DNA of 51,344 bases, taken from Gammaproteobacteria bacterium (lineage in GTDB: Bacteria; Pseudomonadota; Gammaproteobacteria; UWMA-0217). Positions 22,660-31,511 of the stretch are shown here, piece by piece. The notes beneath the pieces were generated by a model that was not told the DNA's origin, searched no databases, and saw only the letters and a program-made list of their open reading frames with translations. The stretch spans positions 1-51,344 of the forward strand of contig JALSHZ010000108.1 in NCBI GenBank assembly GCA_026981985.1, written 5' to 3'. Numbering within the stretch: position 1 is the stretch's first letter; each line of letters opens with the position of its first letter. Made by a program: the position numbers and the translations under genes.

Positions 22660-25167
22660 CTACTCCGGCGGATGCACCGGCACCGTTTCCATTCTCCAGA
22701 TGTCCTCGTTGTATTCGCGCATGGTGCGATCGGTTGAGAACTTGCCGCTGTTGGCGGCATTCATGATACTCATGCGTACCCAGTGATCACGATCCTGATA
22801 GGCTGTCGCCGCACGCTGCTGCGCATCGATGAAGCTACGGAAGTCGGCGGCAACCAGCCACGGATCATGCGGGCTGCGGATGGAGTGGATGATCGGGTCG
22901 AACTGCCCCGGATTGAACTGATTGAAGTATCCACTTTCCAGTAAGCGCATGACTTCAGCAAAATCGTCATCAGCAGCGATAATTTCGTCCGGACGATAGT
23001 CCTGGCGCACCAACTCGACCTCCTCCGCCGTGAGACCAAAGAGGAAAAAATTGTCTTCCCCCGCTTCCTCACGAATTTCGATATTGGCACCATCAAGGGT
23101 GCCGATCGTGACGGCACCGTTCATCATGAACTTCATGTTGCCAGTACCGGAAGCTTCCTTGCCTGCCGTGGAGATCTGCTCTGACAGATCGGTACCCGGG
23201 CAAATCGTTTCCATTGCCGTCACACGATAGTCTGGAAAGAAAACCAGACGCAGCTTGCCCTGCGTATCGGGATCGGCATTGATGACCTGCGCCACATTGT
23301 TGATCAATTTGATGATCAGCTTTGCCTGGTAATATCCTGGTGCGGCCTTGCCACCGATCAATACACAGCGCGGTGTCCAGTCATTCGTATCACCCCGTTT
23401 GATGCGGTTGTACAAGTGAATGACGTGCAGGACGTTCAGCAACTGGCGCTTGTATTCGTGCATGCGTTTGACCTGCACATCGAACATCGCATCGACATCG
23501 AACTCGACGCCACACTCTTTCAGCACCAGATCCGCCAGACGCTGCTTGTTTTGTCGTTTCACTTCATGCCAGCGCTGACGAAATGCAGCATTGTCCGCAT
23601 GGGGCAGCAATTTCTGCAACGCCTCCAGCTGCGTGATCCACTCATCGCCAATGGTGTCATTGATCAACGCGCGCAGCCCCGGGTTGCAGGCTGCCAGCCA
23701 ACGACGCTGCGTTACCCCATTGGTCTTGTTGTTGAATTTCTCGGGCCATAGCTCGTGGAAATCCTTGAACAGCCCTTCGACTAGCAGTTTCGAATGCAGC
23801 GCAGCCACGCCGTTCACCGAAAAGCTGCCGACGATAGCGAGATAGGCCATACGCACCATCGGGTCATGCCCCTCCTCGATGATCGACATGCGCCGCATGC
23901 GGTCGGTATCACCGGGCCAATGTGAGGAGACCAGCGTCATAAAACGCGCATTGATCTCGTAGATGATCTCCAGCAAACGCGGCAATAGCTGTTTGAACAA
24001 CCCGACCGACCAGCGCTCCAGCGCCTCTGGCAGCAAAGTATGGTTGGTGTAGGCCATGGTGTGGGTGGTAATCGCCCAGGCCTCATCCCAACCAAGCCCT
24101 TGCTCATCCATCAGCAGTCGCATCAGCTCGGCAACGGCGATGCTGGGGTGGGTATCATTGAGCTGAAAACGGTTCTTGGCGGCGAAGCTGTCCCAGGCTT
24201 CGGTACCGTGGTGCTTGACCCAGTGCCGAATCACATCCTGCATCGACGCAGAGGCGAGAAAATACTGCTGCCGCAGTCGCAGCTCCTTGCCGTTCTCGCT
24301 GCTGTCATTGGGGTAGAGCACCATGGTGATATTTTCAGCCTGGTTCTTCTGCGCTACCGATTCGGGGTAGAAGCCTGCATTGAATTCATCGAGATCGAAC
24401 TCGTCAGTCGCCTCGGCCTTCCACAGCCGCAGGGTGTTGACGGTGCCATTGTTGTAACCGGGAATAGGAATATCGTAGGGAACGGCCAGCACATCGTGCG
24501 TATCAACCCAATGCGCTCCTAGCCCACCACCGTCCTGCACATAGTATTCTGTGCGACCGCCGAATTTGACGGTGCAGGTAAACTCTGGCCGTTCCAGCTC
24601 CCACGGGTTGCCGTTACGCAACCAGTGATCAGGCTCTTCCAGCTGATAGCCGTCCTTGATCACCTGCCGGAACATGCCATATTCGTAACGCAGACCATAA
24701 CCCGTAACCGGCAGCTGCAAAGTGGCGCAGCTGTCGAGAAAACAGGCCGCAAGCCGCCCCAGCCCCCCATTACCCAAGCCTGCATCATGTTCCCCTTCTT
24801 CGAGTTCTTCCAGCTCGACACCCAACTCGGTCAGCGCCGCCTTGACCTCCTCATGGATTTCGAGGTTGAGCATGGCATTATTCAGCGCCCGCCCCATCAG
24901 GAACTCCATCGACAGATAGCAGGTCCGGGTGGCGTCCATTTGATTCGCGGCGCGTGCTGTTGCTTTCCATCGCTCCATCAGACGATCCCGCACAGCCATC
25001 GCCAGTGCCGCAAAACCGTAGTGGACCGAGCCATCGCCATTGTCGCGCCCGAGCGTGTAGTGGTAATAGTGACGATAGGAATCGCTGAGTGATTGCACAT
25101 CCATGCCCAGGCAAGGCAATTTGCGAGGTGATGGTGTTGGTGGATTTTTCATCGGTTGGTGAGTCAT
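22660..25167 (-). CDS. glgP: glycogen/starch/alpha-glucan phosphorylase
   Basis: 835-residue GT35 phosphorylase, full family length. Landmarks are LGNGGLGRLAACFLDSCATL (about 127-146), VKRMHEYKRQLLNVLH (about 565-580) and the PLP-lysine segment EASGTGNMKFMMNGAVTIGT (about 675-694). It releases glucose-1-phosphate from alpha-1,4-glucan ends. No other glycogen genes are adjacent. A second ATG five codons in is an equally good start. Confidence 0.97.
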   Translation of the reverse strand: MTHQPMKNPPTPSPRKLPCLGMDVQSLSDSYRHYYHYTLGRDNGDGSVHYGFAALAMAVRDRLMERWKATARAANQMDATRTCYLSMEFLMGRALNNAMLNLEIHEEVKAALTELGVELEELEEGEHDAGLGNGGLGRLAACFLDSCATLQLPVTGYGLRYEYGMFRQVIKDGYQLEEPDHWLRNGNPWELERPEFTCTVKFGGRTEYYVQDGGGLGAHWVDTHDVLAVPYDIPIPGYNNGTVNTLRLWKAEATDEFDLDEFNAGFYPESVAQKNQAENITMVLYPNDSSENGKELRLRQQYFLASASMQDVIRHWVKHHGTEAWDSFAAKNRFQLNDTHPSIAVAELMRLLMDEQGLGWDEAWAITTHTMAYTNHTLLPEALERWSVGLFKQLLPRLLEIIYEINARFMTLVSSHWPGDTDRMRRMSIIEEGHDPMVRMAYLAIVGSFSVNGVAALHSKLLVEGLFKDFHELWPEKFNNKTNGVTQRRWLAACNPGLRALINDTIGDEWITQLEALQKLLPHADNAAFRQRWHEVKRQNKQRLADLVLKECGVEFDVDAMFDVQVKRMHEYKRQLLNVLHVIHLYNRIKRGDTNDWTPRCVLIGGKAAPGYYQAKLIIKLINNVAQVINADPDTQGKLRLVFFPDYRVTAMETICPGTDLSEQISTAGKEASGTGNMKFMMNGAVTIGTLDGANIEIREEAGEDNFFLFGLTAEEVELVRQDYRPDEIIAADDDFAEVMRLLESGYFNQFNPGQFDPIIHSIRSPHDPWLVAADFRSFIDAQQRAATAYQDRDHWVRMSIMNAANSGKFSTDRTMREYNEDIWRMETVPVHPPE

Positions 25168-25424
25168 TTTTCTGATGAATCCCTATGACAGAAATGAGAA
25201 GACCGGCCATTCTATCCCGGATTCCTTATCGGGTCTCGTGACGAACATGCAGTAACAGAGCAAGCGCACATTCGTGAGCGCTACAGTCGATAGACTGCCT
25301 GATTTCGCAGCATCATTGGCACCCTTGCGGGGACTCAAACGGAAGCGGTTGGTTCAGGTGGTTGGGATCGCGGTCAACAACCGAAGGAAGGCTGCTGGCA
25401 GCTATTGAAGCGTCGAGACGCCCA

Positions 25425-26111
25425 CTACCATGGCATGAAATCATTGATGCGCGACATTGGCTTGGAGATGTCGCGCATGTTGTGGCGCATCAATTCGAGA
25501 TTACCCGACATACGCTGAATCGAATACTCCATCTGTACCATTTGATCAGCGATCGGTTTCATCGACGACAAATACACCATCTGACCGGATATCGCCTTGA
25601 TTTCCTTCGACATGCTATGCACCTCGTCGGTCATCATCGCGATATTCTCTGTCATCGCAGTCATATTTCTGGACAACGACTCCATATTCTGCGCCATCCG
25701 CGGATCGAAGCCCAATGCGATGGTGTTCATGTTGTTGGTCAGGCTATAGATCAGAAAGAAGCCATAACCGGCAAGAATGATGAAGGCAAACATGGCGGGA
25801 TAGACCACCATTTCCCAACGCCGCGCACTACGTTCGAAGGTATCGAGGAAACGGGTGATGTCCTCATGGACGGTTCGCGTGGTGGCGCCAACGATCTCGT
25901 TGTAGTCTTCGGCATGCTCTGCTGCCGCAGCTTCTTCCGTCACCTCCTCTTCCGATGACGCATCCGCTGCAGCCAGATCCGTGTTGTTGTCCTGGGCTTC
26001 TTCGGCTGCTGCACTAGAGGTATCGGCAGTGGCTTCTGCTCCGCCCTCGATTACACCAACATCCAGATCCTTATCGTTTTCAACGGGAGGCTTGTCTGTT
26101 TCAGATACCAT
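25425..26111 (-). CDS. single-span membrane protein with acidic head and Met-rich tail
   Basis: 228 residues. Residues 1-70 are very acidic and Ala/Ser-rich, probably disordered. One strong membrane helix lies near 101-124 (VVYPAMFAFIILAGYGFFLI). The C-terminal ~100 residues are a helical, methionine-rich segment (MAQNMESLSRNMTAMTENIA, MMTDEVHSMSKEI) ending at RINDFMPW. Regular spacing suggests a coiled-coil assembly. No family is recognised. It stands alone between glgP and the dehydrogenase gene. Confidence 0.65.
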   Translation of the reverse strand: MVSETDKPPVENDKDLDVGVIEGGAEATADTSSAAAEEAQDNNTDLAAADASSEEEVTEEAAAAEHAEDYNEIVGATTRTVHEDITRFLDTFERSARRWEMVVYPAMFAFIILAGYGFFLIYSLTNNMNTIALGFDPRMAQNMESLSRNMTAMTENIAMMTDEVHSMSKEIKAISGQMVYLSSMKPIADQMVQMEYSIQRMSGNLELMRHNMRDISKPMSRINDFMPW

Positions 26112-26249
26112 GCAGCAAATAACCTTGATGCGACGATCGGGGTGACGCCGGATCGGCCATTATAGCCCCTTTATCCATTCTGTCTCCATTGCCTGTGTGA
26201 CCGAGGCCACGCCTCGAAAACCCGCAGACCAGCTTCATATCAGATGCGG

Positions 26250-27137
26250 TTACTCACGCACCATCCCATTCAGCCGACGCAACACATCGGCAATGGCCGC
26301 TGAATCCAGTTCCCCACCGCCACTACCAACCAGCGCATTGACCCACTGGGCCGCTTGCGCCGCACCGGGCAACGCCACGCCAACTTCTGCGGCCGCGTTC
26401 AACGCGATGCCGAGATCCTTCTGATGCAACAACGCCTTGAAGCCTGGCTGGTAGTCGTGATCCAGCATGCGCTGACCATGCACGTCAAGTATTCGTGATG
26501 AAGCAAAGCCACCCAGTAGTGCTTCACGAACCTTCGTAGCATCAACACCGCTGGCCTCGCACAATACGAACGCTTCAGCCACCGCAGCGATTGTCTGGGC
26601 AACGACGATCTGGTTACAGGCCTTGCACAGCTGCCCCGCTCCCGGCCCACCGACATGCACGATATTGTCACCAACGACTCGCAACAGACGAACAACCCGT
26701 TCAAATACCGGCGTTTCACCACCGACCATGATCGACAACGTACCGGCGATCGCTCCTGTCTCGCCACCAGAGACCGGAGCATCGAGCATGCCGACTTCCC
26801 TTTCCGCGAGCCGGGCGTTGATATGCCGGGCTGCCGCTGGATCAATGGTGCTATGATCGACAACAACACTGCCGGGATGCAGGTGTTGACCCAGGCTATC
26901 ATCCCCCAGCACCAGCGTCTCAACATCGCGGGTGTCCGAAACATTGAGGAACACGATATTGCATTCACGAGCAAGTTCAGCAATGGAGTCACAAGCCTTG
27001 GCCCCTGCTCGCAACAGCGGATCGAGCGACGCCTTACGCCGCGCCCAGACACGCAGCGAGTAACCCGCCTGCAACAGATTCAAGGCCATTGGCCGTCCCA
27101 TGATGCCAAGGCCGATATAGCCGATAGTGATTGTCAT
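26250..27137 (-). CDS. NAD(P)-dependent 3-hydroxyacid dehydrogenase (GarR/HIBADH family)
   Basis: 295-residue member of the beta-hydroxyacid dehydrogenase family. The Rossmann motif is IGYIGLGIMGRPMALNLLQA (about 4-23). The substrate motif is DAPVSGGETGAIAGTLSIMV (about 118-137). The catalytic Lys segment is GAGQLCKACNQIV (about 162-174). Closest everyday names are 2-hydroxy-3-oxopropionate reductase or glyoxylate/succinic semialdehyde reductase; which substrate applies cannot be told here. Confidence 0.9.
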   Translation of the reverse strand: MTITIGYIGLGIMGRPMALNLLQAGYSLRVWARRKASLDPLLRAGAKACDSIAELARECNIVFLNVSDTRDVETLVLGDDSLGQHLHPGSVVVDHSTIDPAAARHINARLAEREVGMLDAPVSGGETGAIAGTLSIMVGGETPVFERVVRLLRVVGDNIVHVGGPGAGQLCKACNQIVVAQTIAAVAEAFVLCEASGVDATKVREALLGGFASSRILDVHGQRMLDHDYQPGFKALLHQKDLGIALNAAAEVGVALPGAAQAAQWVNALVGSGGGELDSAAIADVLRRLNGMVRE

Positions 27138-27152
27138 AAACTTGCAGATTCC

Positions 27153-28130
27153 TTAGTGAAAATCCCCGCCAGGATGGTAGCGAAGCGCAAAATGCACGGT
27201 AACGTCTGGAGATCGCCCACGAAAAAAGTCATCGACGACGGCAAAATCCGCATAGTAGTTCTTATGCAATCGCAACGACATACCACCGGAAAGCATCAGC
27301 ACCTTGTCAAAAAACTGGATACTGGTTTTCTTGAACATGCTGCCGTGATGGTCCATCTGTAACTTGAAACGCACTTTGGGTCGCCATACCCATTCGGCCC
27401 CAAGCCCACCGAACAAAATAAAATTCCGTTGCTGATCCGGCAGAATCTCCCCATTGCCGAGCATTGAAAACCCGAAATCCCCATTGATCAGCCAGCGATC
27501 GGTCAGGCGCGTCGAAGCGGTGAACCAGTTAGCGTAGTCCACCGAGCCGCTGCCCAGCAGCTTGTCAGAATCTCCGGTCGGCAGCTTGAATTGCAAATAC
27601 AGCGCCAGGCGGTCGGCCCCTTCACGCTGCCATTGATAGCCCAGCAGAAAGGAAATGTCCCCAACGCCAGAGACCCCGTCCGAGAAGCTCAGCAAATCTT
27701 CAGCGTCACGGCGATAGAGAAACGCCAGATCACTGCCAACAGGATTGCCATCGGCACCCTCGAAATTGCTGCTGCTGCCACCGAGAATACCACCGAGCCC
27801 CTGGTCTTCATGGGTGATCAGGGGTACATGGAGACCAAGCGCCCAGTTCTTCTCCAGCCCACGGAACAGCATGAGATCCGTGCGCGCCGTTTCACCTTTG
27901 ATCACCAGATATTCAGCGCCCTGCGGATCACCCTGTTGCAGTGTGGTGCGGCTGCGAGAATAAGAGATGAAGCCTCGCCATTGGCCGTTGTCCGGCAACT
28001 CAGCGTAGGCTTTCATCGGTAGCCCATAGGGAAGCACCAGCGGGTTCTGGTCACGAATCTGAAACATGCCGGCGAAAACCGGCGACGCGAGCAGGAAAAG
28101 CAGAATCGACAACGGCAGTTTGCGAGACAT
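27153..28130 (-). CDS. DUF3187 outer-membrane-like protein
   Basis: 325 residues with a clear signal peptide (MSRKLPLSILLFLLASPVFA, cleavage before GMFQIRDQNP). The mature part is beta-rich with alternating aromatic residues, typical of DUF3187, a family with predicted barrel-like fold and no known function. The ATG at 28130 is preferred over a TTG three codons upstream. It starts about 85 bp below the SCP2-like gene on the same strand, behind a terminator-like hairpin. Confidence 0.82.
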   Translation of the reverse strand: MSRKLPLSILLFLLASPVFAGMFQIRDQNPLVLPYGLPMKAYAELPDNGQWRGFISYSRSRTTLQQGDPQGAEYLVIKGETARTDLMLFRGLEKNWALGLHVPLITHEDQGLGGILGGSSSNFEGADGNPVGSDLAFLYRRDAEDLLSFSDGVSGVGDISFLLGYQWQREGADRLALYLQFKLPTGDSDKLLGSGSVDYANWFTASTRLTDRWLINGDFGFSMLGNGEILPDQQRNFILFGGLGAEWVWRPKVRFKLQMDHHGSMFKKTSIQFFDKVLMLSGGMSLRLHKNYYADFAVVDDFFRGRSPDVTVHFALRYHPGGDFH

Positions 28131-28152
28131 GATGGGCAACGCTCAAACGAAA

Positions 28153-28175
28153 AGTGGGCCGGAAAACGGCCCACT
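28153..28175 (-). terminator. terminator of the fadL/SCP2-like unit
   Basis: AGTGGGCCG and CGGCCCACT form a 9-bp stem with a 5-base loop. On the minus strand it is followed by TTTCGTTT, giving a weak T-tract. Confidence 0.6.
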
Positions 28176-28216
28176 ATACGCTATTCAAACCAGCTAAAAA
28201 AAGTGATCGATAGCTG

Positions 28217-28723
28217 CTACTTGCACTCGCCCTTTTCGCCACCGATTTCGCCGGTCAGACGCAAGAAGGCACCAAACGGCCCCATGACGCTCATGGCTTC
28301 CATTTTTGGTCCGGTAAACTTCAGCTTGCCAGTGGCCATGGCTCCCATGGCGCCGCAGCCAAACTTGCCGGCACCGATGCAGGTCCAGTGCTTGTCCTTG
28401 GCATGCATCAGGTAGTCCATCTTGGGATCGAACGCCTTGCCATCCGGCTTGCCACCGTAGGTACAAATGGCCTTGCCATCCTTCGGCTCGATCGTGAGCT
28501 GAATTTTCGTATCCGGGCTGCACTCGCTACGATACATCTGCACCAGCTTGTAGCCACGGCCACCATTGTTGGCCATCCAGTCGCCACCAAGCTCGGTAGT
28601 CAGCGTTTCGCTGGCGTTCCAGCCATCACAGGCTTTCTTGGCCCACTCCTCGTCCATGAACGCCGCCGAAGCAAAAGCGGGCGCGCCAAGCAACAGTACG
28701 GTCAATACTGTTTTTCTGTACAT
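28217..28723 (-). CDS. secreted SCP2-like lipid-binding protein
   Basis: 168 residues from the ATG at 28723, which has GGAGGA 8 bp upstream; an ATG five codons earlier lacks a site. A signal peptide is evident (MYRKTVLTVLLLGAPAFASA). The mature domain contains KIQLTIEPKDGKAICTYGGK and TGKLKFTGPKMEAMSVMGPF, which resemble the SCP2 sterol-transfer fold. Several cysteines could form disulfides in the periplasm. Directly upstream is a FadL-type transporter, so a periplasmic carrier for fatty acid or other hydrophobic ligand is a reasonable inference. Confidence 0.65.
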   Translation of the reverse strand: MYRKTVLTVLLLGAPAFASAAFMDEEWAKKACDGWNASETLTTELGGDWMANNGGRGYKLVQMYRSECSPDTKIQLTIEPKDGKAICTYGGKPDGKAFDPKMDYLMHAKDKHWTCIGAGKFGCGAMGAMATGKLKFTGPKMEAMSVMGPFGAFLRLTGEIGGEKGECK

Positions 28724-28755
28724 GAAGGATTCCTCCATCCTCTCTTTTCAGGTAG

Positions 28756-28781
28756 TGGTCGCCCATTCAACAGGGCGACCA
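28756..28781 (-). other. hairpin between fadL and the SCP2-like gene
   Basis: TGGTCGCCC (28756-28764) and GGGCGACCA (28773-28781) form a perfect 9-bp stem with an 8-base loop. No T-run follows on the minus strand, so it may attenuate or stabilise the transcript between the two genes. Confidence 0.5.
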
Positions 28782-28792
28782 GTGGCGTGGAC

Positions 28793-30226
28793 TTAATAAC
28801 GGAACGAATACATGACCTGGATGTTGGTCTGAGCATGCGTCGATTTCACCTGAGTCTGGCTGTTGGTCTGCTTGACTTCAGGAGCGATTGCGAGGGATCC
28901 AGCAATCGAATGCGCTTCGTTGAACTTGTAGGTTGCGCCCATCGTGACATGATTTTCGATAATGGCCGGGAACAAAGGATTGAGATACTCATCCGGAACC
29001 GGGTTGTTGGCGAGATTGAGGCCGCCACGAACGGTAAGCTGATCATTAACGGCATACGCTGCCCCTAGCTTCAGCACGGTCTGGTCATCCCAGTTCTGTT
29101 TCATCACCACATCCGTTTCTGCGCCACCAAAACCAAGGACTGTCGAATCGACCTTGAAGTTGAGCTGGAAATCCTTCATCACACTGGACCAGTCGATCTG
29201 CGTGACATCAGCAGCGAACAACCACTGGTTCATCCTGTACGCCATGCCCAACGTCAATGTCGACGGGAACTGGAAGTCCTTGACGGTGAAAGTACCTGGC
29301 AGGTTGAGCGTACCTAGTCCCGGAGCAGTCACTGGCTGCCCAGCTCCGTCAACGAAAGCCATTGTGCCCTTGCCATCCCAATCGCTCATAGCCGTCTTGG
29401 CTTGATAGGCACCACCAATAGACAAGTCCGGTGAAACCTGGAAGACAAAGCCCAGGCGAGCGCTGAAACCCGCGCCTTTAGCTTTACCAGAGAAGTCATC
29501 GTCATTAGAAAAATTAAAAACCGCATTCTCAGCCCCAGCACTGAGCACCGATGGAAAAGCCGGTTGTAATCCCTGTACTAGCGAACCACTAGCACTGCCC
29601 AGGGCATTTGGTGAACCCGGCAGAAAATCAGCAAACGTGCCCGGCTGAGGCGAAGGCGGGTTACCCGCCAACAGTGGCATACCCATGATCAAATCCATCC
29701 CACCCCAGACATACTGCAAGGTGCCACCGATCGACAATTGGTTGTTCACCTCAAACGAAGCTGGCACTAAGAACGCGCCGACACCCACCTCCGAACGCGC
29801 GCCCGGCAGCACTGTTGAGTCCTTCGCATACTCCGTACCCATGCCACCTTGCGAAAACACGCCCACGCCGTAACTCACCTGGCCCCTGCGAGTCACCCAA
29901 CCAGCCGCCGGCATCAAGTAAAGATCACCACTGGAATCAGCCGATACATTACCGCCTGGCGTCGGCACCGTGGCACTCACGTCGGGTTGCAGGAAACCCA
30001 TGCTGACATCAACCCGGGAAGCACCGTCCTTGAGCATACTGAGCGTGGCCGGATTGCCAACCATCGCAGCCGCACCGTTGTCATAAGCCATTGCTGTACC
30101 GCCCATTGCGGTAGATTCAGGGCCATAGCCCTCCATCAACATGCCATTGGTCGCATAGGCTGACGAGATGGCACAAGCGTAGATCACACCTACGGCGATC
30201 GAGGTTAAACGTAATTTGCCGTGCAT
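28793..30226 (-). CDS. fadL: FadL/OmpP1-family outer-membrane transporter
   Basis: 477-residue outer-membrane barrel. A signal peptide (LTSIAVGVIYACAISSAYAT) precedes the N-terminal hatch, NGMLMEGYGPESTAMGGTAM and AYDNGAAAMVGNPATLS, the classic FadL N-terminus. It ends in aromatic residue alternation with a terminal YSFRY. The family imports long-chain fatty acids or hydrocarbons across the outer membrane. The ATG is preceded by GGAGGAACTTCTACA, a good ribosome site. The next gene down encodes a probable periplasmic lipid binder. Confidence 0.93.
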   Translation of the reverse strand: MHGKLRLTSIAVGVIYACAISSAYATNGMLMEGYGPESTAMGGTAMAYDNGAAAMVGNPATLSMLKDGASRVDVSMGFLQPDVSATVPTPGGNVSADSSGDLYLMPAAGWVTRRGQVSYGVGVFSQGGMGTEYAKDSTVLPGARSEVGVGAFLVPASFEVNNQLSIGGTLQYVWGGMDLIMGMPLLAGNPPSPQPGTFADFLPGSPNALGSASGSLVQGLQPAFPSVLSAGAENAVFNFSNDDDFSGKAKGAGFSARLGFVFQVSPDLSIGGAYQAKTAMSDWDGKGTMAFVDGAGQPVTAPGLGTLNLPGTFTVKDFQFPSTLTLGMAYRMNQWLFAADVTQIDWSSVMKDFQLNFKVDSTVLGFGGAETDVVMKQNWDDQTVLKLGAAYAVNDQLTVRGGLNLANNPVPDEYLNPLFPAIIENHVTMGATYKFNEAHSIAGSLAIAPEVKQTNSQTQVKSTHAQTNIQVMYSFRY

Positions 30227-30447
30227 TGTAGAAGTTCCTCCTTCAGGGACTGTGCTTATAGATAAGAAACTGCTAATATTCTGATTTGATTAGAATTTTT
30301 CGCAGATTCCCGACTTTTTATACTCCAATGAAACGCAAGTCAAACTTCATCACAGGGGAAAATTCCCCGTCGTTTCCCAGGGCTTCGCAGCACCTTGGAA
30401 TTTAAGGCTTTTTTACAATTGACGTGGTGACACGCAGAATCCCGACC

Positions 30448-31320
30448 ATGACGACAATGCGCTTTGCATCAACCAGCCAATACCAACAATGGCAGCAAGA
30501 CAAACTCGCCGCAGCCGCCACAGCAGGCGACGTTCATCCAATCGATAACCCCGACAATCCATCAGCAGAACAAATCGCCGCCATTGCGCAGCAAGTGACG
30601 CAATGCGGCTTTGCGCTGTACCGGCTGCCCGAGGGGTTTACCGCCTCGCGGCAGTGGCTGATCGACTTTGGTGAGCATTTCGGCCTGCGTCGGCTCGACA
30701 GCAATCTGTGCAGTGACCCGGACAGCATTTCGACACTGCGCGACAGCGGCGACAACCAGCGCAAGCGGGGCTATATCCCCTACACCAACCGCCCGTTGAA
30801 CTGGCACACCGATGGTTACTACAATCCCCCTGACCAGCAGATCGGCGCCTTCCTCCTGCACTGCGAACAAGACGCGGCCAGCGGGGGCGAGAATGGTCTG
30901 ATGGATCCCGAGCTTGCCTGGCTGCGTCTGCATGACGAAAATCCCCGCTGGGTCGAAGCACTGAGCCATCCCGAGGCCATGTCGATTCCTCCCAACATCG
31001 AAGATGGCAAAGAGATCCACGGCTGGATGACCGGCCCCGTCTTCTCGGCACGCGCTGACGGCAAGGGCATTCACATGCGCTACACTGCGCGCAAGCGCAA
31101 CATCCGCTGGCGCGACGATGCCACAACCCTCGCAGCGCTGACGTTTCTTCAAAACCTGCTGGAATCGGAGGAAAATGGCGTCATCTGGCACCGGCTCGCA
31201 CCGGGCGAGGGCGTCATCAGTAACAACGCACTGCACTGCCGCAAAGGCTTTGAAAACGGCTCCGGCAAGCAACGCCTCTACTACCGCGCCAGATACTTCG
31301 ATTACATCAAGAGAACCTGA
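30448..31320 (+). CDS. TauD/TfdA-family Fe(II)/2-oxoglutarate dioxygenase
   Basis: 290 residues from the ATG at 30448 (a GTG at 30424 would add 8). The iron ligands are visible: WHTD at about 119-122 (His120, Asp122) and the distal His263 in SNNALHCRKGF. The 2OG-binding arginine lies in YYRARYF (about 278-284). Substrate is unknown. The stop is followed after 2 bp by the 62-residue gene, and then by the Cas6-like gene with a TGATG overlap, so all three are in one operon. A dioxygenase with a Cas6 homologue is not a combination I know. Confidence 0.88.
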   Translation: MTTMRFASTSQYQQWQQDKLAAAATAGDVHPIDNPDNPSAEQIAAIAQQVTQCGFALYRLPEGFTASRQWLIDFGEHFGLRRLDSNLCSDPDSISTLRDSGDNQRKRGYIPYTNRPLNWHTDGYYNPPDQQIGAFLLHCEQDAASGGENGLMDPELAWLRLHDENPRWVEALSHPEAMSIPPNIEDGKEIHGWMTGPVFSARADGKGIHMRYTARKRNIRWRDDATTLAALTFLQNLLESEENGVIWHRLAPGEGVISNNALHCRKGFENGSGKQRLYYRARYFDYIKRT

Positions 31321-31322
31321 AT

Positions 31323-31511
31323 ATGCTCTGGATCAGCGAAATTTTGCTGCAAAGACACGACATCGATAGCTTCGAGACGCTGAAAGAAGCGATCGAGGAG
31401 CGCGCCCGTCAAGGTGAGATTCACTTTGGCCTGGACGTAAAACCGCCCTTTTCCGATACACCGGACGATTGGGAAGTCGTTCTTGAAACCGCCTTTTCGA
31501 GTGCCCGCTGA
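31323..31511 (+). CDS. 62-residue protein between the dioxygenase and Cas6-like genes
   Basis: The frame starts 2 bp after the dioxygenase stop and its TGA overlaps the next ATG (TGATG), so it is almost certainly translated. It begins MLWISEILLQRHDIDSFETL and has a mixed helix/strand pattern with many charged residues and no membrane segment. I recognise no family. Its place between the two genes suggests an accessory subunit or adaptor. Confidence 0.7.
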   Translation: MLWISEILLQRHDIDSFETLKEAIEERARQGEIHFGLDVKPPFSDTPDDWEVVLETAFSSAR

